A DNA stretch of 64,000 bases from Oehlia diaphana (taxonomy: Eukaryota > Glomeromycota > Glomeromycetes > Glomerales > Glomeraceae), in NCBI GenBank assembly GCA_003833135.1, contig QZLH01000192.1, positions 30,575 to 94,574 on the forward strand, written 5' to 3'. A program made the translations under genes and the position numbers. Below, in pieces: positions 38,093 to 49,290 of the stretch. The notes under the pieces were generated by a model. That model made no database searches and was not told the DNA's origin. It saw nothing but the letters and a program-made list of their open reading frames with translations. How positions within the stretch are numbered: position 1 is the first letter of the stretch; every line of letters starts with the position of its first letter.

Positions 38093-38741
38093 ATGGTATT
38101 TAGAATTTGTTAGATGTTTCGGATTTTTACTTGTTTATTTTTTTTTTATTTTGTTTATTTTTCCCCTCCCCTTTTTTAAATTTCACTTATTTCCCTTCCT
38201 CTTTTGTACTTTTTTTTTTTACATCTGTATATATTTCAGTTCTTTAATTGCATGTACTTTTAAAGTTTTCTTAATTTCTCATCCTACACGTATACATAAT
38301 TACAACATTACCACTTTCAAAAAAATCTTTCCCTCTTCAAAGAAAAAAAAATTGCATTCAAATAAAAATTTTTCTTAAATGACCGTCATTAAAAAAAAAA
38401 AGAAACGTGAATCACGTGAATTGTACAACATATAACCAACGCGTACTGAAACTAGTTTACTCTGTGAAATAAAAATAAAATTTGTAAAAACAGCGCATCA
38501 CATAAAATTTAACAATTTATTTGAAAACTCAAATTATAACTGCTTTGCATTTAACTAAATAAAATGATGAAATGATGAATAGCCAAATCACGAAACTTCA
38601 AATCACTGGCGGACAAGTACATATATACTCCTTCATTTCCTCCCCCCAAAAACATAACCCTAACCTTAACCTTAACTTATACATAATGAATTTGTACAGT
38701 ATCCTATACTACTACCTACCGAACTTGAATCGAACCACATA

Positions 38742-41271
38742 TCAAGATAACTTAATATCTTCTTCTATAATCTCTTGCGTACCATTAATTCCTTTCCAAC
38801 GCGCATTTATCTTTACTTTTGTGAATTTGAGATCATGCCATATATGTATAGTATTAAGACCTGCTGCCTCTTGCTCTTTTGTAGGCCAATGAGGACATTT
38901 GTTGGTTAAGTCCTGGCAAGTGAAATGGATTACCCAAATATCACGAACGTCGAGTTCTGGTTCAAGTGAGTGTGCATAGGTTAGGGTTTGGTCGAAATAT
39001 TCATATATTTCTTTCGAAGTTTTTGTAGCTGCGATTCCAATTACCGCTGTTGGTCTCTCAGGTGCCGTTATCACCAAATTATAACCATGATTTTGGCTTA
39101 TGACATTCCACTTTTCAAGCCAATTTGTTAGGATAATGGATAGCTCTTGTTGGTATAAATTCTCATGAGGAACTAATACATTACTTTGATTTTCAACGGT
39201 CACTTGTGCTACCTTGTTATTAGAAAAAACTGTTGATCTTAAATAATTTTTGTCAAGAGTGTTAATAGCTTCTTTTAAAAGTCTGAAAATATCAATAGAT
39301 CCGTTATCATGAAGTGGAGGTTTTTTTAAAGGACAATTCTTAAAGACATTAGGCATTATATACTGCAAAATAAAGGAATGTATTATAGGAGATGATATCA
39401 CCAAACGCTCATTTTCAGCTCTTAAAATTCCTTCATTAATAAAAAATTTAAAAAATTTCATATCTTTATCTTTAAAGGAATATGGACCTGAATTGGAAAG
39501 GACTTGTGATCGTAAATAATACATAGCATTTCTTGTATCCTCATTTTGTTCCAATAACGTATTTTTCAATCTTTCAAAAATTGGAAAATTCTGAATATCC
39601 GAATATAATGATTTAATAATATAAGTTTGCCAAGTCGTAAAATCTAGATTTCCATCAATTTTATAAATTAAATTTTCAGCAATTAAATGTCCATAAAGAC
39701 CAACCATACCAGGATGCCTATTAAAATAATATTTTATGTTATTTTAATATTAATAAATTTTTATATATGACAAAATAATTTAAAATATATTTACCCATTT
39801 GTTTGTAAATAAATATCATCAATTACTTTTTTATCAATTGTAATTGATTTTTCCTGTGTAAAATCATTGAAAAGAGCCTCAATTTGCTGTTTACTAAAAT
39901 TTATATTATTAAAAGATTCTCTAGCACTAAAAGGTGATATACGCATATTTGATGTCCTTAAATATTGAATACTAAAATTTCCAATAGCAACAATTGAACA
40001 AATTGCAAAATCATAAATACTATCTTTAATAAGTCGAAAAGTATTTAAACAATTATCACGAACTTCATCAGTAGCATTATATAATCCATCAAAATCATCT
40101 ATAAAGATTACAATCTTTTTATTCCATTTACTTCCAGCAAAAACATCAAGAAAATCATCAGAAGATATGATTTCTTTATAATCACGAAAGTGATTACTAT
40201 TATTACGTTGAAGTGATTTGCCTAGATTTTTCCAGAAAATTTTTTTATCATCATTTGCTGTTACATTTAAAAAAGACGTGCTAATTGAAAAATAAATAAA
40301 AGAAAAAAACCAATTAAGAAATAATGAAAAGTTGAAAACAAAAATCACGTCATATTTATAAAAAACAACTTACGATAAACAAATAAATCCTGCTTTATGT
40401 AACTTTTGCATAAGTTGGTAAATTCGTGTAGATTTACCAGATAATCGTGATCCTATAAGCATTAAAAACTTGTGACTTCTAATATCATTTAGTAATTTAT
40501 AATTTTCTTGATGTTCTAATGGATCTATAAAATAAACGAATGGTACTTCTTTTGGTTTAATTGCTCCATTAATTGCAAACCTTTTTTTACTTAAAATTGG
40601 AACTAAATAAATAAATAATATATTAATTGTTACATTATTATTAATATTAAATACATTATAAAATATTATAAATTCTTACTTTCTATTCCTTCATCTAATT
40701 TATTCCTTTCTTTTTTTAAAATATATTCCAATTCTTCAATTAAATTTGTCATTCGTTCATAATTATCAAAATTTGATTTAATTTCTTCTATTGATGGAAG
40801 TTGTCTTTTAATAGTTTTAATTTCTTTTAGTAATAAAGGAAATTGAACTTTAACAGGTATATCTTCTAAAAATTGTATCTCATTATTCAAGGATTGTGTT
40901 GACTGTGTTGATTGTGTTGGCTGTGTTGACTTTATTGACTGTGTTGACTGTGTTGATTGTGTTGATTGTGTTGATTGTGTTGACTGTGTTGACTGTATTG
41001 ACTGTGTTGACTGCGTTAACTGTGTTTTAGTAGGAGGTATAATCAAGTCTTGTGATTTGGTAGAAAGTTTCTTATTAGATTTTATTGAAGATAAAAAATT
41101 TTTATATAAAAATTTTTTAAAATTATCATTTTTTTTATTTGATAAAGATAATAATAAAGTATTATAATTATTTGTATAAAATCTTTTAAATCTTTTTGAA
41201 TTTGTTATAATATTTAAATTATCAATATTTTTAAAAGATTTTCTTTGACATAAAGATATTAATGTTGCCAT
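38742..41271 (-). CDS. P-loop NTPase with nuclease-like C-terminus
   Basis: Four exons, 41271-40680, 40602-40374, 40280-39795 and 39717-38742, give 760 residues. Residues 1-40 are basic and Ser/Asn-rich with a KRFKRFYTNN end, resembling a mitochondrial presequence. Residues about 85-125 are a repeat of Gln-Ser-Thr triplets. The NTPase core follows: Walker A GSRLSGKST (about 253-261), Walker B KIVIFIDDFDG (about 340), a sensor-like ICSIVAIGN stretch, then GHPGMVGLYGHL. This order fits STAND-like ATPases. The final 200 residues (YQQELSIILTNWLEKW ... RDIWVIHFTC) have the layout of the PD-(D/E)XK-like tails on related fungal and oomycete Crinkler-type NTPases, but the catalytic residues are not clear, so activity is doubtful. 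The helical region at 130-200 may be a linker. Confidence 0.82.
40893..41024 (-). repeat. In-frame minisatellite encoding Gln-Ser-Thr repeats
   Basis: A 9-bp unit, TGTGTTGAC or TGTGTTGAT on the plus strand, is repeated about 14 times within exon 1 of the NTPase gene and encodes Thr-Gln-Ser triplets. Units vary mainly at silent or single positions (Ile, Lys and Pro variants occur), so the array is old enough to have diverged yet keeps the frame. Length variation between strains is likely. Confidence 0.85.
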
Positions 41272-41879
41272 ATTTTTTTCTTAAAATATTAAAAAAAAAA
41301 AGAAATTTTTATATTATAAAAAAAAAAATTCTCTTTTTTTTTTAATAATTATTATTATTAATTATTATATATATTTAATCATAATTTATCATAATTACTA
41401 AAAAATTTTCATAATTATTAAATAATATAAAATGGATTATAATATAATTTATATAATTTATATACTTAACTAAATTGAATATAGTGTAATTAAGTAAAAT
41501 TACAAGTTGCAAAAACTTTATATCTTTTGTAAAGCCAGTATATATTTTAAATTTTTGAATACTTTAATAAATATTACTTTGCTAACAACTTAAAATTTTT
41601 TAAATGTATTGTAAAATTAATATTACAGTACATTATATACAAACTATGTTAAGATACTCATTATTAGTCTTGTAGGAACATCGTACAATAGTTAGTATAA
41701 TATCAATTGTATTCATATATATTTAATATAAATTATAGCAAATTATTGGAAAATATATTGTAAAATTTAATTATATAATAAATTGTAAATTTAATTTGTA
41801 AAAACACATTGTAACTTTAATTATAAAATACATTTCTTCTTATTGGTATTTAATAAAAAAGAAAAAAAGCAAAACATTA
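41272..41879. other. AT-rich spacer
   Basis: 5' flank of the NTPase gene followed by AT-rich sequence with short repeated TTGTAAAAT and TATATTTAATATAA motifs. No gene is seen. Confidence 0.5.
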
Positions 41880-43740
41880 ATAAAACATTTTGCCAAAAAA
41901 AAAACATTTCATTAAAACCTTGCTAAAAGAATTAAATTCAAAAAAAATAGTCCTAATTTCTTTTTCTATGCGCCCAGACCTGTCTAAAAAAAAGATAGAA
42001 TTTGAAATGTCAATATATGTTTCATTATAAATAAACTAAGACAAAAAAATAAACTTACTATAACAAATTCTTACACATTTAAAGAGATTCAAAAAAATAT
42101 TTATAAAAAAAGAACTATTAATATTTTATTTTCTGTTCGTTAATATTAAAGGAAAATTTTGAAAACTTACGAAATGTTATGTCTAGGAGACCAAAAAGCT
42201 GCCTAAAAAAAAAAAGAAATAAGTGACTGTTTTTAAAGATAGAATAAAGAAATTAAAAAATAATAATACTCTACCAAAGTCCCGTATCAAAAGAGCCAAA
42301 GAACTGCCTAAAAGAAGAAAAATTGAAGTATTAGGAACATTTTGTTAAATAAATATTTCATTCTAGAATAATTCAAAAAATCTCTACCCTACCAAATTGT
42401 TACGTGTCCAAAGACTCAGTCATCTAAAAAAAGAAAAAATTGAAACATTAGTATATGTTTCGTTAAAATATATAGCAGTATAGCTTCTGATTTCTCACTG
42501 AATCCCACATGTCCAAAAGGTGAAATGAAGTCAAAATCTAGAAAAAGAAAGATTGGTATAAAAGACATCATAAAAATAAAATATACAATAAAAAACAAAA
42601 ACCTTCTTTCTGCTAAAATTTCAAAAAAAATGCAAAAAAGTTACATAAAAAAGCCACTGAAACCCAAAAGAAAAAAGAAATCAAAGCCTACATCTATAAT
42701 AAAGAAAAAGTTAATAATGAAAACAAAAAAAATATAAGAAAGACCAGAAAAAATAATACCCACTTCCATTTTCAGAAAGAATCGGCAAACTCTAAAAGAA
42801 GAAAAAATAAGAAAAATGAACTGTTAATAAAGTTCGTTAAAATAAAATAATCTAAAAAAAAAAATTAAGAATAACCATGCCAAAATCCCATTTCTCAAAG
42901 AGACTTTAGAAAAACGTCTAGATGAAGAAAGTAAACGAATTATTAGAAAATGTTCATTAAAACAAAAACAATTAAAGAAAAATTTAATAGCTTACCAAAA
43001 TTTCACATCCAAAAAGACTGAAAGAACCACCTAAGAAAAAAAACTGAAACGTTAGAAAATGGTTTGTTAAAATAGATAATTAAGAAAAAAAATTTTTCAC
43101 ATGTTAAAATAGCCAAAGAACCAAGTCGTCTAAAAAAAGTTATGAAAATGAACTATTAGAAACTATTCGTAAAATAAATAATTAAATCAAACTTGCCAAA
43201 ATTCTGCATTCAAGAAGACCATAAGAAGTATCTAAAAAAAAGAAAAAATTGGTAAAATAGATAATTAATATTTAAGAAAAATAATTTTTCCCACCATACT
43301 TCTACAAGAACCCTGGATATCTCCAAAACAGGTCATAAGTCACACTTTCGGCAGATTGGCCTATTTTTCAGGGCTCAAAAAATCGTTTTTTGTAAATATC
43401 TTGGCATCCGGTGGTCCAATTTTGATGAACTATTTTTTAAATTGTAGAGCTAATTGAGGGCTACAAAATAAAAAATTGTTCATTAAAATTGAATCACTGG
43501 ATGCTGAGATATTTACAAAAAATGATTTTTTGAGTTTCAGCAAAAAGGGGTGTTTTTGGCCAAAAGTCCATTATGACCTTTATATTAGATATCTGGGGTC
43601 CTCTTCCACATGTCTAAATACTCAATCTAAAAAAATGTAAGAGAAACAACTATTAGAAATTATTCGTTAAAATGAAACAATTAAAAAAAAGATAAACGTA
43701 TCAGAAATTTGCACCTAAGGAGAGAAACGTTTAAGATTAT
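41880..43740. repeat. Degenerate tandem satellite, about 105-120 bp unit
   Basis: Units recur with the order: CAAAATCCCACAT-like stretch, CCAAAAGAC, a CTAAAAAAAGAAAAA run, GAAACATTAG or similar, then TTTCGTTAAAATA. The C(T)AAAAA step appears at about 42202, 42307, 42420, 42538 and further on, giving a spacing of 105-120 bp. The open frame at 42525-42737 (Lys-rich) is only a translation of these units. The same family, less diverged, lies at 46040-46485 and 47851-48210. The array is interrupted by an inverted-repeat element at 43310-43599. Confidence 0.7.
43310..43599. mobile_element. Foldback-type inverted-repeat element in the satellite
   Basis: The ends are inverted repeats: ACCCTGGATATCTCC on the left and, read in reverse complement, ACCCCAGATATCTAA on the right, each followed by AGGTCATAA. 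Inside, a second pair of long inverted arms (about 43379-43440 and 43470-43540, including TTTTTTGTAAATATCTTGG and its counterpart) would fold into a large hairpin. There is no coding capacity. Composition differs from the flanking satellite, which resumes on both sides. A degraded relative is found at 50480-51600. The superfamily is not clear, and I could not define a target duplication. Confidence 0.7.
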
Positions 43741-43744
43741 TCAA

Positions 43745-43998
43745 CAAAAAGTGTGAGAAAAGTGGGAAAAGAGAAAGAAAAGAGAAGGGAAATGTAAAAG
43801 TAAAGGAAAAGGAAAGGAAAGGAAAAGGAAATAATGAAGGAGAGACGAAGAAAAGATACGAAGAGAAGTGAAAAAGCAAATAAAGGAAAAGGGAAGAATG
43901 AAAAAAAAATAAGAAAAAAGTTTAAAGAAAAAAAAAAAGTTTAAAAGAAAAAAAAATTGTTTAAAGGAAAAAAAAAGTTAAAAAAAAAAAAAAAGTTT
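43745..43998 (+). repeat. Purine-rich tract of about 250 bp
   Basis: The plus strand is almost purely A and G from about 43745 to 43998, with GGAAAAGGAAAGG repeats passing into GTTTAAAGAAAAAAAA units at the end. No coding potential. Long polypurine tracts of this type can adopt triplex structures; here it lies at the edge of the satellite array. Confidence 0.75.
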
Positions 43999-44790
43999 GG
44001 TTGATTGAAGTCAGATTATATCATATACATGTAATATATAATTTATACTGTATAAATAGGATTTCTCTGAAATTCAAAATTCTTTTTTTTTATATTTTTA
44101 ATGATTTGTATAATATGCTCATATACATACATATATAGTATATGTATATCTTATATATCTAATATAAACTTTATGAAAAGCCTATAAGGTTTTAAATGTA
44201 ATTAGATTATACATCTAGTATATTAATAGTAATTAGATTATAAATAATTAATTGTGAAATTCATTATACAATATTTGTACAATATATACTTAAGTAAAAT
44301 CTTGTAAAAACATTCTAAAAAATTATAAAACTCATTGAAAAATGTATCAGAATTATATATTTTACAAGTAATTGTGAATAAATTAATATTAAAAATGTAT
44401 TGTTAGAAATATTGTACTACATATTTCAGATTTAAAATACCTTATACAAGGTTTGTATAAGGATCGCATAATGCATTATGAAAATTTAGCATTGTTAGCA
44501 AAGTATATAATAATATGATAAATTATATTTACTTTAAAAGTAAAATTTTTGGAAATTTACTGAAAAATATTCAATTAAAATAGTTTAAAATAAATTATTA
44601 ATTTATAGACTTTGTATTATTAAGTTTTAATATATATTTAATTTACTGGACAAAAATATCTATTTGACAGTATACATATGAACTGTTTGATAGCAAATAT
44701 ATAACAAGTGACTTAGTAATTAATAATAATAGAATAATAATATAGTTTAATTTTGCATTTATGTACAGTCAGCTCTTAATATAATGAAGT
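43999..44790. other. AT-rich spacer before the Tc1-like element
   Basis: Very AT-rich DNA with short tandem TATATAC/GTATAT motifs at about 44110-44160. No gene or recognisable repeat family. Confidence 0.5.
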
Positions 44791-44980
44791 TACACTACCA
44801 TGCAAAAAGTTTAGAACCACTCTTATGATTAATATAAATAATACCTAAATGGTAAAAATTACATATATGTGTAATTTGAATGAAAATTATTTATATTGTA
44901 TGTTGATTAGTAATGTTTATTACACAAAGCTTTAGCTTCATTTTTTTTTTAACTATAAAATAGTTAAAATAAGAAAATTA

Positions 44981-45705
44981 ATGAATTTTGAACGTGACAA
45001 GATTATTGGCTTTTATGAAGCTGATAACTCATTTCAAAAAAAACAGGCTATAGTAAAAATACTATCTATAATATAAGTAATAGCAAAATATTATGAAATA
45101 AGTATCATTATTATTGCTTCTCGTAGTAAATATCCAAAAAAAAATATCAGAATAAAATAAATATCATCTTAAGATTATTATTAACAAAAACTGGCATGAA
45201 CCTGAAGAAAAAATAAGAAAAATTTTGTTAAATTTACTGAAAATGATTTAAATAGATGTTCTATGCAATAAATATTATATGAAATGAATTATAACAGCTG
45301 CAAGTTTTTAGAAAACCTTGTATTAGCCAACAAAATCAAAAAATATGCTTAAATTGGACTTGTAAAAAGCATTTATAGACAATAAATAATTGGAAAAAAA
45401 TTGTATAGAGCAATAAATTATAATTTATCTTATTTTAAAATGATGAAAAAATTTACATATAGTGCCTTTAAAAAGAAAAATATAATATTAATTGTCTTGT
45501 TTCTCTAATAAAACATAATGAAGATGGTATTATGATATGTGAGTATTTTTAATAGTTTAGATTAGGTCTTTTAGTTAAGATTGATAGTTGAGTTAATAGT
45601 CAAAGGTATACAGATTATCACGTAATACCATTTTTAGAAGGTTTGAAAAAGAAAATGGTGATTATTTATTCCAGTAAAATAACATATCCATTCACATTAG
45701 TGCAA
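44981..45705 (+). pseudogene. Tc1-like transposase relic, N-terminal and central part
   Basis: Reading frames on the plus strand give MNFERDKIIGFYEADNSFQ, an HTH-type DNA-binding start, then fragments resembling the second helix-turn-helix, KTGMNLKK, EMNYNSCKFLENLVLA, LVKSIYR, and a DYLFQ-NNISIH stretch close to the second catalytic-aspartate region of the family. Stops and frameshifts are frequent. The sequence ends abruptly at the nested element starting at 45710. The C-terminal part of the same transposase lies at 49291-49600. Confidence 0.82.
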
Positions 45706-46039
45706 GTACTAGAGGTATACTCTGAAATTCATCAATCTGGATATCCGGTTATTTATCCAAAAATTGACTAGATTCAAATTGATCCAGTTGTATCATCAGA
45801 TTGATTAGATAGATCAACAGATATCTGTTCAATCCTTGTATCACCAGTTTGACCGGATTGACCAAATAGTTCAATGTATCTGTTCAATTTATTCAATTTA
45901 TTCAATTTTTTTTTCTTAAAAACATAATTCAAATTTATTGTTTATAGTTAATTATTTAGTAATGTAAAATTTATTTATTAATTTGAACCAAATAAATTTA
46001 TTACATTGCTTAAAGTAAACCCAACCCACACACTTACCC

Positions 46040-46485
46040 ATATCTTAATAAAAAAAAATATTAGTATATTTTTCAAAGTAAATTCCAAAAAAATGAATCT
46101 CATATACTTTCTTAATATCCCAAAGAATTCAGGAAGCCAAAATCTACAAAAAAGAATAAAAAAAGAAATGTTAATACGTTTCTTCAAAATAAATTCCAAA
46201 AGAATATGCTTCTACACACTTACCTAATATTCCAAAAAACTCAGAAGCTGAAATCAACAAAAAAGAATAAAAAAAGAAATATTAGTACGTTTCTTCAAAG
46301 TAAATTCTAAGAGAATGTATTTCCATATATTTACCCAATATTCTAAAGAATCCAGAAAGTTAAAATTTATAAAAAAGAATAAAAAAAGAAATGTTAGTAC
46401 ATTTCTTTAAAGTAAATTCCAAAAGAACACGCTTCCACATACTTACTCAATATCCCAAAGAACCCAGAAAGCTGAAATCTACAAA
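46040..46485. repeat. 111-112-bp tandem satellite, left part
   Basis: Three to four units with GAAATGTTAGTACGTTTCTT at about 46165, 46276 and 46388, hence a period of 111-112 bp. Each unit also holds a CTACAAAAAAGAATAAAAA run, AAAGTAAATTCCAAAAGAA and a CCCAATATTCCAAAGAA-type segment. Units are roughly 80-90% alike by eye. The array is cut at 46485 by an inserted element and continues at 47851. Confidence 0.82.
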
Positions 46486-47850
46486 TAGTGTTTCAAAAAA
46501 TCTGATCTGATTCATATCCGTGGATCTGATCCGTGATGGATCAGATCAGATCATATATTTTATGATTCATGATCCGATCTGAATCAAAAAAATTTGATCC
46601 GCTTCAGATCGAATCAGATCAGATCAACATTTCATTATAACAGATCGGATCAGATTGATTCGAATGGATCTGGATCGGATCCGGTCCAAAACCATTGTAA
46701 AATGGTTTTTAATTAAAATAAAAAATGTTTTGCAACATTTTTTATTATAATCGTTAAAAAAATGTTGCAAACGTTTTTTTTTTTGATAAATTAAAAATAA
46801 AAAATGTTTCGCAACATTTTTTATTAAAATAGTTAAAAAACTGTTGCGAAATGGTTTTTTTTACTTTATATTGCAAGTAAAAAACGTTTTGCAATATTTT
46901 TTTATTAAAATTAGTTAAAAAAACTGTTGCGAAATGGTTTTTTTCTTTTAAATTAAAATAAAAAATGTTTTGCATCATTTTTTATTATAATCGTTAAAAA
47001 AAATGTGCGAAACATTTTTTTTTCGATAAATTAAAAATAAAAAACGTTTCACAACGTTTTTTATTAAAATAGTTGAAAACCCGTTACAAAACGGTTTTTT
47101 TACTTTATATTGCAAGTAAAAAGTGTTTCGCAATGTTTTTTATTAAAATAGTTAAAAAAACCATTGCAAAATAGTTTTTTTCTTTTAAATTAATAATAAA
47201 AAGTTTTTTATTATAATCGTTAAAAAAAATGTTGCGAAACATTTTTTTTCAATAAATTAAAAATAAAAAATGTTTTGCAACATTTTTTATTAAAATAATT
47301 AAAAAACTGTTGCGAAACAGTTTTTTTTACTTTTTATTGCAAGTAAAAAACATTTTGCAACGTTTTTTATTAAAATAACTAAAAAACTGTTGCAAAATGG
47401 TTTTTTTTCTTTTAAATTAAAAATAAAAAACGTTTCACAACATTTTTTATTAAAATAACTAAAAAACCATTGCGAAATAGTTTTTTTCCCTTTATATTGC
47501 AAATAAAAAACGTTCCACAACATTTTTTATTAAAATCATTAAAAAAATGTTGTGAAACATTTTTTTTTCGATAAATTATAAATAAAAACATTTTGTAACG
47601 TTTTTTATTTAAAATCGTTAAAAAAATATTGTGAAACATTTTTTTAAATTTCGGATTTGATTCGGACTGGATAAATCCAAATTTAATTCAGACCGAATCA
47701 AATCAAGTCTGTTTCAGATTCGAATCGGATTGGATCCAATTTTTTTTGATCTGAATTCAGATTGGATCGAATTCATTTATTTTTGATCCGAATTTGGATC
47801 AGATTGGATTCATCTCAAATCTGATCTGATTCGATCCATTCGGAACACTA
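46486..47850. mobile_element. hAT-like non-autonomous element, 1365 bp
   Basis: The termini are TAGTGTTTC on the left and, reverse complemented, TAGTGTTCC on the right. A perfect 8-bp target duplication, TCTACAAA, flanks it at 46478-46485 and 47851-47858, both within the satellite unit. An 8-bp duplication and TAG-starting termini fit the hAT superfamily. Subterminal regions (about 46500-46690 and 47650-47840) are packed with GATC/AGATCAGAT-type repeats in both orientations, typical of transposase binding sites. The interior (46700-47640) is a tandem array of three alternating sub-units of about 80 bp, each with a GTTTTGCAACATTTTTTATT palindromic core. Open frames here (46754-46978, 47299-47639) are repeat translations. 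Confidence 0.9.
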
Positions 47851-48210
47851 TCTACAAAAAGAATAAAAAAAAGAAATGTTAGTATATTAAATTCAAAATC
47901 TACAAAAAAAATTAAAAAAAGAAATATTAGTATGTTTCTTCAAAGTAAATTTGTAAATAATACACCCCTACACACTTATTCAATATTCCAAAGAACCTGA
48001 GAAGCTAAAATCTACAAAAAAGAATAAAAAAGAACTGTTAGTATATTTCTTTAAAGTAAATTCAAAATTTATAAAAAAGAATAAAAAAGAAATGTTAGTA
48101 CATTTCTTTAAAGTAAATTTGTAAAAAACGTGTTGCCGCACATTTACTCAATATCCCAAAAAATTCAGAAAGCTGAAATCTACAAAAAAGAATAAAGAGA
48201 AACATTACAA
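47851..48210. repeat. 111-112-bp tandem satellite, right part
   Basis: The array resumes directly after the inserted element, with CTACAAAAAAGAATAAAAA and GAAATGTTAGTACATTTCTTT units at about 47875, 47925, 48035 and 48090. Some units are shortened. The array fades into unrelated AT-rich sequence after about 48210, and GATCA/TGATC-rich sequence follows to 48560, the interior of the enclosing element. Confidence 0.75.
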
Positions 48211-48572
48211 AAATAAATAAATAAAAAATAAATAAAAAGACCTCTTCTAACTTACCTTCAAGCTAAAATCCAGTTACAGGAAGGTGTTTTCTAGAAAAAT
48301 GAAGTAAAGGGAATATCCTAAATCATTTAAGCCAAATTCAGACACTCTATATTTTTATATTTTTTTATATTTTTTTTTTAAAAAGAAAAAAAATATCAGA
48401 TTTGACCAGATTATTTGATCAATCTAATTAATTTGATTATTTGTGTAATATCTGATCAATCTGATATTATCCAGCAGATCTATCTGAATTTTTTGAAATC
48501 TGTTTATTTTTAATCCAGATCATTTGATCTGATCAAAAAATGGATGATGGATTGAACAGATTTCATTAGAAC

Positions 48573-49282
48573 TAGGGTTAGATCAGTTCAGTCCAGTCTG
48601 GTTTGGTCCTAAAAAGACCAGTCTTTTAATCTGAATCAGAGATCAGACTGATCTAAATTTAAGAAATTTGTTCCCATGATTTTAAGACCTCTAAATTATG
48701 CTAAAACATTATTAAAGAATATTGCAAAACATTTTTTAACATGTAATTTAACAAATAAAAAACGTTTCACAACATTTTTTAATTATTTTAATAGAAAACG
48801 TTGCAAAAATGTTTTTTATTAATAAGTTTATAAAAAAAACGTTTTTTGCAAACATTTTTAATTATATTAACAAACAACATTGTGAAAATGTTACTATTAA
48901 ATAATTTACGTTTTGCAACGTTATTTATCTGTTATTAAGAATTTAATAAAAAAAAGTACATTTTTGCACGTTTTTTTTAATTTTTATTAATTGGAAATGT
49001 TGCAAAAATGTTTTTATTAATAATTTTACAAAAAAAAAGTTTTTGCACATTTTTTTAATAAAAAATGTTGCAAAAACGTTAAAAATTGAACCAATAATTA
49101 GTTTTAGCAAAAACTGTGCCCTAGAAGTAGATAAGCATAAAAATTAGCTTATTTTTATTGGATATTAATAATATGGGATCAGTTCCAGTCCAGACTGGTC
49201 CTCAGATCTTAGACTGAAGATCATAAAGACTGGTTTCAAGACCGATGCAGAACCAGTCTTTGCTAGGACTGATTCAACCCTA
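48573..49282. mobile_element. hAT-like non-autonomous element, 710 bp
   Basis: Termini TAGGGTTAGATCAGT and, reverse complemented, TAGGGTTGAATCAGT form the inverted repeats. Flanks ATTAGAAC (48565-48572) and ATTGGAAC (49283-49290) are an 8-bp target duplication with one mismatch. Subterminal CCAGTCTGG/GACTGGT motifs occur in both orientations. The core (48700-49080) repeats CGTTGCAAAAATGTTTTT and its complement, the same kind of core as the element at 46486-47850. The two are thus related in design but not in terminal sequence. It lies almost at the right end of the enclosing element. Confidence 0.85.
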
Positions 49283-49290
49283 ATTGGAAC

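Noticed and set aside
40893..41024. Regular short repeat that could suggest a CRISPR-like array
   Set aside because: Nine-base units without spacers, in frame within an exon of a eukaryotic gene; it is a coding minisatellite.
42525..42737. Lys-rich 70-codon frame
   Set aside because: Product of the A-rich satellite units; repeats unit by unit and has no protein-like composition.
46754..47639. Several Phe/Lys-rich frames on the minus strand
   Set aside because: They are translations of the tandem core of the hAT-like element and repeat with its unit length.
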